53,624 bases of DNA from Parcubacteria group bacterium GW2011_GWA2_42_14. GTDB taxonomy: Bacteria; Patescibacteriota; Minisyncoccia; Sungbacterales; GWA2-42-14. The position numbers were made by a program, and so were the translations under genes. This document shows positions 7,426 through 14,856 of the stretch, piece by piece. The stretch is taken from NCBI GenBank assembly GCA_000998135.1, contig LCCV01000006.1, forward strand, positions 1 to 53,624. The letters are read 5' to 3'. The first letter of the stretch is position 1. Each line of letters starts with the position of its first letter. Below the pieces are notes generated by a model that was not told the DNA's origin, searched no databases, and saw nothing but the letters and a program-made list of their open reading frames with translations.

Positions 7426-8661
7426 GGGTATAAACACCTTAAACCAATTCTTGATTTTTGAACTGACCGATTCAAATGTTGGGTTATAAAAATAGCGATT
7501 GTCTCCGGACAATTGGTTTACCTGCCAGGCGACAAGGCCCAAAGCAACCGGATAAGTAAAAAGCAGCTCTTGCAGATTCTTGTCCGTGGGCTGGGGCAAA
7601 TTTACTTTTTTCCCGACTTCAATGGGCAGGCGCAGTTCTTTTTTGGCAATTTCTTCAATTCCGGGAATATGCGACGCTCCGCCGATTAAAACGACTCCGG
7701 CCGGCAAAAGGCCAAATCTGTCAATACGCTTAAGTTCTTTGGAAGCAAGCTCAAAAATGTCTTTAAACCGCGCTTCCACAATTTCGGCAATATGGCGCTT
7801 AAGATAAACATCATCTCCGTTTAAGCCAAAATCAGCAAGTTTAATAACGTCTTTTTTGGAAAATAACTCGGGAATTGCATGTCCGTATTCAAGCTTGATT
7901 TTCTCGGCAGTATCAATGTGCACTTGAAGCCCCACGGCAATATCATGAGTAATATGCGTTCCGCCAACAGGAAAAACTCCCGCCTGAACCAATCTTCCCT
8001 CCTCCCAAACGGAATAATTTGAAGTTCCTCCGCCAATATCAAGAAGCATAACCCCTAATTCTTTTTGGCGCCGAGAAAGCACTGCTTCGGCTGATGCCAA
8101 AGAGGAAAATATAAAGTCGTCAATTTCCACACCCGCCCCCTCAACGCATTTTATAATGCTTCTTAAAGCGGATTTGGAACCGTCAACAATCATGGCGTCC
8201 ACCTCAAGCCGTATTCCCGTCATGCCGACCGGGTCCTTAATCCCCGACTCATTATCAATTTTGTATTCCCTCGGAATAATATGGATTATTTCCCGATTAG
8301 GATTTTTAGGAATGGAATTTTCCGCGGCCTGAATAACACGCCTTACATCTTCTTCGGCAATTTCGCCATCTGCCCTGGATATGGCCACTACCCCTTTAGT
8401 GTTATAAGTATTTATATGAGTGCCGCCGACCCCCACTACCGCTTTTTTAATGTTCATGCCCGAGGCCTTAGACGCTTCCTGAATGGTTTTTTTGAGAGAT
8501 ACCGTAACTTCATCAATATCAACAACCGAGCCGCGCCTCATGCCGAAAGTCGGGCCTTGAGCCACGCCTAAAATCCGGATTCCTCCGTCTTTCTGCCTTT
8601 CGGCAACAATAGTGGAAATAGCAGTGGTGCCTATATCAATTGTGGTTATAATACGCCTCAT
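7423..8661 (-). CDS. ftsA: Cell division protein FtsA
   Basis: Actin-like ATPase that tethers FtsZ filaments to the membrane. Visible: the N-terminal phosphate-1 loop (TIDIGTTAIST), the SHS2-type 1C subdomain (VGVGGTHINTYN onward), the phosphate-2 motif LLDIGGGTSNYSVW and the adenosine motif VVLIGGASHIPGIEE. The last residues, VSSKIKNWFKVFIP, form a short amphipathic helix suited to membrane binding. Length (412 aa) is normal. It begins 66 nt after ybeY's stop and that gap is filled by an AATTAAGAAT-type repeat, so promoter placement is unclear. No SD is apparent. Confidence 0.96.
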   Translation of the reverse strand: MRRIITTIDIGTTAISTIVAERQKDGGIRILGVAQGPTFGMRRGSVVDIDEVTVSLKKTIQEASKASGMNIKKAVVGVGGTHINTYNTKGVVAISRADGEIAEEDVRRVIQAAENSIPKNPNREIIHIIPREYKIDNESGIKDPVGMTGIRLEVDAMIVDGSKSALRSIIKCVEGAGVEIDDFIFSSLASAEAVLSRRQKELGVMLLDIGGGTSNYSVWEEGRLVQAGVFPVGGTHITHDIAVGLQVHIDTAEKIKLEYGHAIPELFSKKDVIKLADFGLNGDDVYLKRHIAEIVEARFKDIFELASKELKRIDRFGLLPAGVVLIGGASHIPGIEEIAKKELRLPIEVGKKVNLPQPTDKNLQELLFTYPVALGLVAWQVNQLSGDNRYFYNPTFESVSSKIKNWFKVFIP

Positions 8662-8667
8662 TACTTT

Positions 8668-8735
8668 TGAATTATGAATTAAGAATCATGCATTATGGCC
8701 GTTTCCTAATTCCTAATTCATAACTCCTAATTCAC
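8668..8735. repeat. Word-repeat family N (AATTAAGAAT words)
   Basis: GAATTATGAATTAAGAATCATGCATTATGG...CCTAATTCCTAATTCATAACTCCTAATTCAC fills the ftsA-ybeY gap and can fold back on itself. It is low-complexity and runs into the ybeY stop region. Confidence 0.55.
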
Positions 8736-9125
8736 AAAATCAATCTTGGAAAGAATTTCTTTCTCTATACGCTCTGTTTTTTTGGCTATATCGCCGGACT
8801 CCTCATGATGCATTCCCCCTAAATGTAGCATACCATGCAAAATCATCCATGTCATCTGGTATTTATAAGAATTGTCCTGCTCTTTTGCCTCTTTGCGGAT
8901 AACTTCCGGACACACCAAAATTTCACCATAATCCTTGCCGTAGCAAAACGATAATACGTTGGCCGGCTTATTTTTATGGCGATATTTTCGGTTAATTTCG
9001 CGCGATTCCCCTTTCGATACCTCTTTTACTATAATTTCTTTGGGCAGTTTTTTTATAACCGCTTTCGGCAATAATTTTTTAATAGTTTTAATTATTGTGT
9101 CCATTTTAAGCATTTCTATCCCCAT
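8727..9125 (-). CDS. ybeY: Endoribonuclease YbeY
   Basis: Zn-dependent RNase that matures 16S rRNA 3' ends and takes part in ribosome quality control. The zinc-binding signature HGMLHLGGMHHEESGD is present, preceded by the conserved NRKYRHKNKPANVLSF segment. I place the start at ATG 9125 (132 aa) because AAGGAGGG lies about 10 nt upstream. The extra 42 residues of the track ORF run through hairpin-rich non-coding sequence. Size fits the family. Confidence 0.92.
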   Translation of the reverse strand: MGIEMLKMDTIIKTIKKLLPKAVIKKLPKEIIVKEVSKGESREINRKYRHKNKPANVLSFCYGKDYGEILVCPEVIRKEAKEQDNSYKYQMTWMILHGMLHLGGMHHEESGDIAKKTERIEKEILSKIDFVN

Positions 9126-9187
9126 TACCCATGACCCTCCTTCGCTAAAACTTCGGACGGGCGCAGCACTTTTTATATTTCCTAACG

Positions 9188-9257
9188 AGGCCATGCGAAA
9201 ATTTATTTTCGTGATGGCCGAGCGACGGAAATTTAAGAAATGCCGTGGCATTTCTTA
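9188..9257. repeat. Two adjacent hairpins upstream of ybeY
   Basis: First GGCCATGCGAAAA...TTTTCGTGATGGCC (imperfect), then TAAGAAATGCC-gt-GGCATTTCTTA (9234-9257, perfect 11-bp arms). Both lie between the YqeY-like gene and ybeY. They look like inserted palindromic repeats. Confidence 0.6.
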
Positions 9258-9298
9258 TATTTCTTGTCGCTACCCTACAAATATTACAATTGACTAAC

Positions 9299-9329
9299 AA
9301 AAATAGTACGGCTTAAACGTACTATTTTT
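9299..9329 (-). terminator. Terminator after the GatB/YqeY gene
   Basis: AAAAATAGTACG-gcttaaa-CGTACTATTTTT, perfect 12-bp arms with A/T tails on both sides, four bases past the stop codon. Confidence 0.8.
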
Positions 9330-9332
9330 TCT

Positions 9333-9824
9333 TTATTCTGGCAACATCTTTTTAACCGCGGCGCTTACCCTATCGCCCGACGCCTGCCCTTTTACTTTTT
9401 TCATCATCTCTCCCATTACACGGCCGAAGTCCTTAATGGTAACACTCCCCAAACCGGCAACCGTGTCGTCAACTAATTTTTCCAATTCTTCGTCCCCCAT
9501 TTCCTTGGGCAAATACGCTTCCAAAATTTTAAGTTCAGCCGATTCTTTTTCAACCAAATCGGCCCTTCCGCCTTTTTCAAATTCTACGATTGCATCGCGC
9601 CGTTTTTTTGTTTCAGAACGTAAAGCGCCAAAGGCCTCCTCATCATTAAGTTCGCTTTCTTTTTCCAGGTTTTTGGTTTCCGGGTTTTTAGAAAGTTTCG
9701 TCCGCTTTTCAATTTCCCGATTCTTAATCGCCGCCAAGAGCATCCGCAAAACCGAAAGCCGCAGTTCTTCCTTATTCCGCATCGCTTCTTTTCTTTCACC
9801 CTCAATTGTCTGCTTGATATTCAT
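9333..9824 (-). CDS. GatB/YqeY domain protein
   Basis: 163 aa if started at ATG 9824 (NIKQTIEGERKEAMRNKEE), which matches the usual family start; the longer track ORF begins at a GTG at 9848. The sequence follows the YqeY layout: an N-terminal helical part with KEELRLSVLRMLLAAIKNREIE, then a C-terminal helical domain with YLPKEMGDEELEKLV and VMGEMMKKVKGQASGDRV. The family is homologous to the tRNA-binding tail of GatB; the free-standing role is uncertain. A terminator follows directly. Confidence 0.9.
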   Translation of the reverse strand: MNIKQTIEGERKEAMRNKEELRLSVLRMLLAAIKNREIEKRTKLSKNPETKNLEKESELNDEEAFGALRSETKKRRDAIVEFEKGGRADLVEKESAELKILEAYLPKEMGDEELEKLVDDTVAGLGSVTIKDFGRVMGEMMKKVKGQASGDRVSAAVKKMLPE

Positions 9825-9862
9825 AAAAAAATAATGTGGTTCGCCCACACTGCAACAATCAA

Positions 9863-10093
9863 TTATATCCCAACACGCATCAGTGGCTCATGAATAAGCG
9901 AAATGGCCTCGCAGATATTTTTTAGGGCCTCGTCAAGCGTTTTTCCCTGACTGTAACACCTTTCAAAAAGCGGGCATTCCACCACATAAAAACCATCCTC
10001 GTCTTTTTCCACAAAAAGCGGCAGCTGCAAATTATTTAATTTTCCGCCTGAGGCGGATCCGCCTTTGGCGGAAGATTTTGCCTGTATTGTCAT
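9863..10093 (-). CDS. HicB-like (UPF0150) protein
   Basis: 76 aa. The core LPLFVEKDEDGFYVVECPLFERCYSQGKTLDEALKNICEAI is the HicB/UPF0150 partial RNase H-like fold, usually the antitoxin that neutralises HicA mRNA interferases. No HicA partner is adjacent, so it is an orphan or a stand-alone regulator. Residues ~8-17 (SAKGGSASGG) are encoded by two tandem 15-bp palindromes (TCCGCCTGAGGCGGA and TCCGCCTTTGGCGGA), an in-frame repeat insertion ahead of the domain. A TTGATT-17-TAATAT promoter lies just upstream. Confidence 0.8.
   Translation of the reverse strand: MTIQAKSSAKGGSASGGKLNNLQLPLFVEKDEDGFYVVECPLFERCYSQGKTLDEALKNICEAISLIHEPLMRVGI
10043..10072. repeat. Tandem palindromes inside the hicB-like gene
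   Basis: TCCGCCTGAGGCGGA directly followed by TCCGCCTTTGGCGGA; each is its own hairpin, and together they keep the reading frame. Confidence 0.75.
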
Positions 10094-10102
10094 AACGATT
10101 CT

Positions 10103-10131
10103 ATATTACCTAAAAAATCCCATAAAATCAA
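10103..10131 (-). promoter_or_regulatory. Promoter of the hicB-like gene
   Basis: On the minus strand TTGATT (10131-10126), 17 nt with a T-tract, TAATAT (10108-10103), ten bases before the ATG. Confidence 0.55.
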
Positions 10132-10452
10132 ATCCTAATGTTGGTATGTTATTTGTTTGCCTTGAAACGGGCCGAAAGGGCTCGCCCTGAGATTGCCGAG
10201 GGGTTGCCGTTTCCGGATAATTTCTTTACTTTCGATTACGAAATTATATATCAGCGTAGATTCAGCGTACTCATCAGCGTTTTATCAGCGTTAACAACCT
10301 TTTCACGCCGATTTTTCGCTGATTATTACGCTGATACCTCGCTGAAATTGTATTTTGCAATTCAGGATTCTTTAACATTCGCAGGCACGTGTAAAATTTA
10401 CGAAAAATCAAAAAAGGTACCTGACACCAATTTTTGACACCAATTTCCTTTT
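10132..10452. other. Intergenic region with repeat copy B
   Basis: No gene; the 99-aa track ORF here is an accident of repeats. It contains the MITE-like copy B (10233-10366) and, at 10410-10446, GGTACCTGACACC followed by a tandem TTGACACCAATTT word. Confidence 0.6.
10233..10366 (-). repeat. MITE-like palindromic repeat, copy B
   Basis: Ends CGATTACGAAATTATATATCAGCG and CGCTGAAATTGTATTTTGCAATTCAGG are inverted versions of each other. Inside are at least six (A)TCAGCG words, facing inward from both ends. Opposite orientation to copy A at 4572-4697. Confidence 0.7.
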
Positions 10453-10884
10453 TTAACGTTTAGTAAAGAAAGCAAAGAAAAGCAATAATAACGCTATCCA
10501 CGTCAAAGATGTTAGTAAAATATCCCAAAGAGGCATACTTCGACTTTTTGATTTTATTGCTTTCCGAATTAAGTCTTTTGGTACTGGATATGCCACGCCG
10601 AGTTCTTTGGGAAGAATACGTACTTCCCAGTATAAATCAGGTATACGACTTATCATTATAAGAATGATGCTAATTAAAAATAAAACTCCCCACCAATAAT
10701 ATATGTAAAAACAAATTCCTATTGTAGCCAAAATGGATGTGAATGTAACTAAATGATTACCAGAAACCAAGGGTTTTTCAAAAAAGCCTCTTCCCACCAT
10801 ACCAACAAGGTTAGTTCCTAAATAAGTAATAATAAACCAAGTAATTACTGCCTTGAGTATTGAAATAAAAATAAAGGATATCAT
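10453..10884 (-). CDS. Four-helix membrane protein, unknown
   Basis: 143 aa, not recognised. Hydrophobic segments at ~1-23 (ISFIFISILKAVITWFIITYL), ~45-62, ~65-80 (WWGVLFLISIILIMI) and ~123-141 (ILLTSLTWIALLLLFFAFF) point to an integral membrane protein with short loops and a basic loop (RKAIKSKSRS). It lies downstream of the 189-aa gene in the same direction. No catalytic motif is visible. Confidence 0.65.
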   Translation of the reverse strand: MISFIFISILKAVITWFIITYLGTNLVGMVGRGFFEKPLVSGNHLVTFTSILATIGICFYIYYWWGVLFLISIILIMISRIPDLYWEVRILPKELGVAYPVPKDLIRKAIKSKSRSMPLWDILLTSLTWIALLLLFFAFFTKR

Positions 10885-10934
10885 AGTTTTATATCAAATT
10901 TACGACCTGTGGCCATGAGACGATGTTGGAGCTT

Positions 10935-11504
10935 TTATAGTCCGAGTAACTTATGAATTGTGGCGGGGTCTAATCCGAAATCCGCCCCTATCCTTAAGGC
11001 CTTAGATAAAATATCGGTCGCGCTCTTAATGGTTGGCAACGCCGACTTTAACTTTTCGAGAAAACTCCTCTCTTTTGTGCCTTCGGCATATTTTGGAATT
11101 TCAGATATGATCTTTTCCTGCAATTCAAGCGCGAAATTTAAAAATTGGGACTGATTCTGCGATTGATTTTGGATGAAGGTATTTCCGTCGTTTTTTGTTG
11201 GCGTATCTAAACCGTATAATCCCTTTAGCCGACCAATAATAGAATTCAACTTGGCCTTAGCCGGAATTGGTTTTACTATATTTCCGCGGTCGTTAATATG
11301 CTCTGGCCTGATTCTATATGTAGCGACATCTTCAATTTCAGGACAAACAATAGGAACACGTTCGATAATAAGATTAGCATGAGCGCTAAAACCATTATCA
11401 TCGAACCAAGAATTTTTGCTCTCGATAGCAACCAGAAGGCCCTTTAGTTCTTCATATACACCTAGAATTGCTTTTTTATTTTTTTCGTCATCATTCATAC
11501 ACAT
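10935..11504 (-). CDS. Hypothetical soluble protein
   Basis: 189 aa, not recognised. Two parts can be seen: an N-terminal helical region with EELKGLLVAIESKNSWFDDNGFS, and a C-terminal helical region (LNFALELQEKIISEIPKYAEGTKERSFLEKLKSALPTI) joined by a Gln/Ser-rich linker (QNQSQNQSQ). The pattern is that of small accessory proteins from defence or phage-like loci, but no family is assigned. The start could be the third codon (ATG at 11498). A TATTAT-like -10 lies directly upstream, suggesting a very short leader. Confidence 0.65.
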   Translation of the reverse strand: MCMNDDEKNKKAILGVYEELKGLLVAIESKNSWFDDNGFSAHANLIIERVPIVCPEIEDVATYRIRPEHINDRGNIVKPIPAKAKLNSIIGRLKGLYGLDTPTKNDGNTFIQNQSQNQSQFLNFALELQEKIISEIPKYAEGTKERSFLEKLKSALPTIKSATDILSKALRIGADFGLDPATIHKLLGL

Positions 11505-11564
11505 TTATAATAGATTCAGTAACCGACCTCTTCGGGTGTCGAACCCATCTCAAGATGGCTAAAG

Positions 11565-11598
11565 AAAAAGGTGTCAGACAGCTTTTTGACACCTTTTT
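11565..11598 (-). terminator. Bidirectional terminator with GGTGTCA arms
   Basis: AAAAAGGTGTCA-gacagcttt(t)-TGACACCTTTTT, perfect 12-bp arms. It ends the HigBA-linked operon on the minus strand. The same GGTGTCA/TGACACC word appears at 10410-10446. Confidence 0.8.
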
Positions 11599-11611
11599 CA
11601 TGCAAAATGTT

Positions 11612-12085
11612 TCAATCCATTTTTAGTTCAACTTCAAGGGGTATATTTGCTACCTGAGTAAATTCTTTTTCATCTTGGTCTTTAATATTCACTAAAATTT
11701 CATACTCACCATTTATTGTAATAGGCAAAGAGTTAAACCTATTTCTATACCTCATATTTTTTATTTCCTTTCTAAAATCAACCCTTTTGAGAAATTTTCC
11801 AATTTCTACTTTTTGAGGATCGATAATTACAACTTCTATATCAACGGAGATTGCCTTATCAGTATTTTTCTTAATTCTGGTAACCAATTCAAAATTAACA
11901 GGAACAACCAATTTTCCAATCTTTTTTTGTTTTTCAATTTCGGTAATTTGGTTTTTTGGTGGTGTAAAAGTAAGTTTTTCAACCAAATTGAAAAGACTTA
12001 AATTATTACTTTCTTGATCCAATACAGAATAAAGACAAAGTACTGACCATATGTGTCTGTATGTTTTATTTTCAACTTTTGCCAT
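11612..12085 (-). CDS. Hypothetical protein in the toxin-antitoxin operon
   Basis: 157 aa, not assigned to a family. Begins MAKVENKTYRHIWSVLCLYSVLDQESNNLSLFNLVEKL, then alternating hydrophobic residues typical of a beta-sandwich (LVVPVNFELVTRI, ISVDIEVVIID, EYEILVNIKD). It starts 8 nt after the antitoxin stop, so it is the third gene of the operon. It may have nothing to do with toxin action; a beta-rich cytoplasmic binding protein is the most that can be said. Confidence 0.7.
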   Translation of the reverse strand: MAKVENKTYRHIWSVLCLYSVLDQESNNLSLFNLVEKLTFTPPKNQITEIEKQKKIGKLVVPVNFELVTRIKKNTDKAISVDIEVVIIDPQKVEIGKFLKRVDFRKEIKNMRYRNRFNSLPITINGEYEILVNIKDQDEKEFTQVANIPLEVELKMD

Positions 12086-12093
12086 ATAAATTA

Positions 12094-12531
12094 TTATTTT
12101 TTTATCGCTTTTAATTTTAAAATGCTATGTCCATTGATTAAATCATCTACTGTCAAATTACTGTAGCGTTTTGTATACGCCACCCCCGTCCCAACCACAC
12201 TTTCAGTAACTGTTGATTCTGGTAAAACGTTTTGTGTGACCGTGTCTGCTTTATCCATAAACCCAAATTTGATAATTAAATATGTGCCAAGCGCTTTTGC
12301 AATTTTATCCAAAAAACCTACATTTGGAAGAAATTTTCCGCTTTCAAGCCGGGCGATACTCGGTTGTTGAGTTTTAATTAATTTTGCCAGATCCTTTTGA
12401 CTAAATCCGCCATGTATTCTTGCGGCGGTTATTAGATTACTTACTTCCACATGAACATCGTGATCTAAATAAATCTTTTTAAAGGACGGCCTTTTTGCTA
12501 TTATTTTTTGTATGATTGAATCTAATGACAT
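12094..12531 (-). CDS. XRE-family HTH antitoxin (HigA-like)
   Basis: 145 aa with a central helix-turn-helix of the Cro/C1 type: HGGFSQKDLAKLIKTQQPSIARLESGKFLPNVGFLDKIAKALG (residues ~42-84). The C-terminal ~55 residues are a polar tail that could bind the toxin. It follows the toxin gene by 37 nt, the toxin-first order typical of HigBA systems. It probably represses the operon by binding the 28-bp palindrome at 12978-13005. Confidence 0.85.
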   Translation of the reverse strand: MSLDSIIQKIIAKRPSFKKIYLDHDVHVEVSNLITAARIHGGFSQKDLAKLIKTQQPSIARLESGKFLPNVGFLDKIAKALGTYLIIKFGFMDKADTVTQNVLPESTVTESVVGTGVAYTKRYSNLTVDDLINGHSILKLKAIKK

Positions 12532-12568
12532 ATTTTTTTATTTTTTAATTATTAAAAATCCAATTTTG

Positions 12569-12946
12569 CTATCTTTGAAATCTTTTGTCCCAATCATCAG
12601 CTCGTTCACGAGCCTTTCCAATATATTTTAAAACCCTTCCATTACTTCCACTCCCCTTAAACATTTCTAGAATTATTATTTTATTACCTCGAACAATACA
12701 GACTGCCCGATACTGCGGAGAGCGTTTAAACTTCAATTCAAATAATTCTATATCCGTTCCCTCTATAACATCTAGGAAATCACTCCTGTTTTTAAGTTGT
12801 GAGATACGATATTCTTGAAAATTTATTAGTTTTTTCGCAATAAAATCGATGTCTTTGTCTGGAAGCGTGAGAAGAAAATCACCAAAAGGCGAGTTTCCTT
12901 GCTCGTCTTCGTAAGGCTCTATAAGCAGTTTTTCGTCGGTTTGCAT
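12569..12946 (-). CDS. RelE/HigB-type toxin
   Basis: 125 aa. The C-terminal half matches the RelE/ParE fold of phage-derived Gp49/HigB proteins: ELFELKFKRSPQYRAVCIVRGNKIIILEMFKGSGSNGRVLKYIGKARERADDW. Family toxins cleave mRNA on the ribosome. The basic residues in the KFKRSPQYRAV strand and the Lys/Arg helix are where activity would be expected. First gene of a three-gene minus-strand operon; the start ATG lies 31 nt downstream of the palindrome. Confidence 0.85.
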   Translation of the reverse strand: MQTDEKLLIEPYEDEQGNSPFGDFLLTLPDKDIDFIAKKLINFQEYRISQLKNRSDFLDVIEGTDIELFELKFKRSPQYRAVCIVRGNKIIILEMFKGSGSNGRVLKYIGKARERADDWDKRFQR

Positions 12947-12977
12947 ACACTATTTGGTTTGTTTTTTGAAGCATAGT

Positions 12978-13005
12978 TAATATATAACAAATTTGTTATA
13001 TATTA
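12978..13005. promoter_or_regulatory. 28-bp perfect palindrome, likely HigA operator
   Basis: TAATATATAACAAA joined to TTTGTTATATATTA with no mismatch and no spacer, 31 nt before the toxin ATG. It contains -10-like TATA words on both strands, so repressor binding would block the promoter. Confidence 0.75.
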
Positions 13006-13102
13006 GCAAGCAGGTATGGAATGTACAAGGGGCATTGTGTATAAGTGGTTCATTTGTTATAAACCAGAATTCAATACCTGGCAGCGTTTTTTTTGCAATA
13101 AT

Positions 13103-13420
13103 CTAAAATTTTTCCTCGTAATGATTGTCTTTGACGTATCCCTGTTCATCCTCATCTTCGGTATCTGCATAATGATAATCCAACAAGGCATTTATTAACT
13201 TTCCCGTTCTGTTCGCCCTAATTTGTAGAATATGCAAAGCGTCACTAGTTGCAATACTTCCCAACTCATCGTTTATATTCTTCAATTTGGCAGTTTCATG
13301 GGCGTAACGAAATATCTCCTTCCAAAGTCTGTTAATTTGGGCTTTGTGTCCATAAACAAAAAAATGTAACAAACCCCAAGTAATAACTACTATTAAAATA
13401 ATTAGTAACGAAATACTCAT
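13103..13420 (-). CDS. Small single-pass membrane protein
   Basis: 105 aa. N-terminal anchor SISLLIILIVVITWGLLHFFVYG, then a basic-to-neutral helical region (AQINRLWKEIFRYAHETAKLKNI) and an acidic tail (YADTEDEDEQGY). Short and probably inner-membrane with a cytoplasmic tail. It follows the direct repeat copy at 13484-13550 by 64 nt, the same placement as the NYN gene relative to the second copy. Function unknown. Confidence 0.6.
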   Translation of the reverse strand: MSISLLIILIVVITWGLLHFFVYGHKAQINRLWKEIFRYAHETAKLKNINDELGSIATSDALHILQIRANRTGKLINALLDYHYADTEDEDEQGYVKDNHYEEKF

Positions 13421-13483
13421 TTATTTTTTATTTAACATTAGTTAACCCAAAAATCTTGGATTCAAACTAACTTTTTTTATTCT

Positions 13484-13550
13484 CCCCCAAAACGAGGCGG
13501 TGCGGTCGAGGGCAATATGATTTAAAACAAATCAGAAAATAGCACCTGCC
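13484..13550 (-). repeat. Direct repeat copy 1 upstream of the 105-aa gene
   Basis: On the plus strand ACGAGGCGGTGCGGTCGAG...AAAACAAATCAGAAAATAGCACC; about three quarters identical to 14309-14373 in the same orientation. Just beyond it is TGTGGATAA, a DnaA-box-like word (13594-13602). Confidence 0.6.
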
Positions 13551-13656
13551 AATATTCCCTAAAAGCCCGCTTTTACCAGTATTTTTAGCCAATTTGTGGA
13601 TAAACTGTGGAAAGGCCTTGACTTTTAAGTAGGAAGGGTATAAACTTTAAGCATCA

Positions 13657-14229
13657 TCAGGAAAAGGCACTGCTTTGGGTTTCGTCCCCTAGTGGTGCCT
13701 TTTCATTTTCAGTTTTCACTATAAAAACATCTTCATTGGTTTTTAATATCTTCTCCCCCACTTCTTCCAAAAATTGTATCTTGTCTTGAGCGGCCTTTTT
13801 TAAAAGTGCCGAACACTTATCTTTATTAGGGCTTATAACGGCAGAAAGTTTCGACTTTTTTCTTAAGTATCTAACAACGGTGTCAAAGTCGCCATCACTA
13901 GTAATAAGTACTGCTCCATCATATTCCTTATAGTAACGCATTACACTAAATGCAAGATCAGCGTCTATATCGCCCTTGGGCTTCATTCCGTTCCTTGCCG
14001 GTAATACCGGTTTAAACTTCAAAAGATATCCTTGTTCTTGTAGTTCTGCGTATAAATCCTGATTTTCCGGTATATATCCTATAAAAAGATATGCCTTCTC
14101 AACATTATACTTTTCCTTCAAATATATACGAAGCTTCTTGTAGTCTAAATCTAGACCAGCTGCTCTTGTCCCCAAGTATAAATTTTGGCCATCAATAAAA
14201 GCATAATTTTTCTTTAACTTGTTCGGCAT
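13657..14229 (-). CDS. NYN-domain (LabA/DUF88-like) protein
   Basis: 190 aa. PIN-like NYN ribonuclease fold: AFIDGQNLYLGTR near the N-terminus, then GDIDADLAFSVMRYY and VLITSDGDFDTVVRYLRKK, which supply the acidic metal-binding residues. The family degrades or processes RNA, often in accessory loci. The last ~30 residues are a disordered polar tail. No SD before the ATG. It lies between two ~66-bp direct repeats (13484-13550 and 14309-14373), which could be a shared leader or the ends of a small mobile unit. Confidence 0.88.
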   Translation of the reverse strand: MPNKLKKNYAFIDGQNLYLGTRAAGLDLDYKKLRIYLKEKYNVEKAYLFIGYIPENQDLYAELQEQGYLLKFKPVLPARNGMKPKGDIDADLAFSVMRYYKEYDGAVLITSDGDFDTVVRYLRKKSKLSAVISPNKDKCSALLKKAAQDKIQFLEEVGEKILKTNEDVFIVKTENEKAPLGDETQSSAFS

Positions 14230-14551
14230 AATTAAATTTCCAAAAAGGCTTTTTATAATTCAGTTTCTTTCCCTCAGTGCGAGCCCGCCGTAATTTTCCA
14301 TTTCTATTCCACCAAGCGAAACGGTGCAGTCGAAAATAATATAATTTTGAAACAAATCAAAAATCGCAACTCCTTTCACCTTTTTAAGCAGTCCTGATTT
14401 TATTAAGAAAACCATCTCGCAGGCCGAGCGGGGTCGCAAAGCGACGGGTTGTCCGGGGGACAACCCCGGGCTTTTGCGAAAAGCAAAAGTGATTCCAAGA
14501 AAACTATTGAAGTCGGACTTCCATAGTGCGCTATTGAAGTCCGACTTCACG
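14230..14551. other. Intergenic region with repeat copy 2 and hairpins
   Basis: Holds repeat copy 2, then hairpins GGTTGTCC-ggg-GGACAACC and CTTTTGC-gaaa-GCAAAAG, and two near-identical CTATTGAAGTC(G/C)GACTTC words (about 14505-14548), each itself palindromic. The 96-aa track ORF here is not credible as a gene. Confidence 0.55.
14309..14373 (-). repeat. Direct repeat copy 2 upstream of the NYN gene
   Basis: On the plus strand AAGCGAAACGGTGCAGTCGA...GAAACAAATCAAAAATCGCAAC, matching copy 1; it ends 80 nt before the NYN start. Confidence 0.6.
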
Positions 14552-14797
14552 CTAATACACCCGCTCTTTCATTTTTCCCAGCTTCACCAATCTTTCCCTT
14601 TCTTTTCTCGCCTTAAGCCGCCGCAGAGCGCCTACTTTCCTTGCGCGCTTATTCAACGGGCGTTTATATGACTTCATTTTTCGCGCCTGAAGCAAAACTC
14701 CCGACTGCTGGATAATGCGGGTAAAACGGCGAAGCATCGCCGAAGATGTTTCTTTGTCTTTTTTGATTACGTAAACCAAATTAGTGACATGTAACAT
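14552..14797 (-). CDS. rpsU: Ribosomal protein bS21
   Basis: Small-subunit protein near the mRNA exit/anti-SD region. The core VYVIKKDKETSSAMLRRFTRIIQQSGVLLQARKMKSYKRPLNKRARK fits bS21. The first ATG (14797) lies in a CATGTTACATG repeat (family C); the family normally begins at the equivalent of residue 7, so a TTG start at 14779 is also likely. Length is ~75-81 aa. It follows the HIT gene. Confidence 0.9.
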   Translation of the reverse strand: MLHVTNLVYVIKKDKETSSAMLRRFTRIIQQSGVLLQARKMKSYKRPLNKRARKVGALRRLKARKERERLVKLGKMKERVY

Positions 14798-14812
14798 GCG
14801 ACATGAAACATG
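14785..14812. repeat. Word-repeat family C at the rpsU start
   Basis: GTGACATGTAACATGCGACATGAAACATG, overlapping the annotated start of rpsU; the following bases CTTGTCTCTTGTCTCTTGTCAC continue the pattern. Confidence 0.55.
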
Positions 14813-14856
14813 TTAACCAAAAACTTGTCTCTTGTCTCTTGTCACTTGTCTCTTCT

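Noticed and set aside
10138-10437. 99-aa track ORF on the plus strand
   Set aside because: It runs through the MITE-like repeat and the GGTACCTGACACC word; codons follow repeat words, not protein-like composition.
14260-14550. 96-aa track ORF on the minus strand
   Set aside because: Covers the direct repeat and several hairpins and has no SD or family features.
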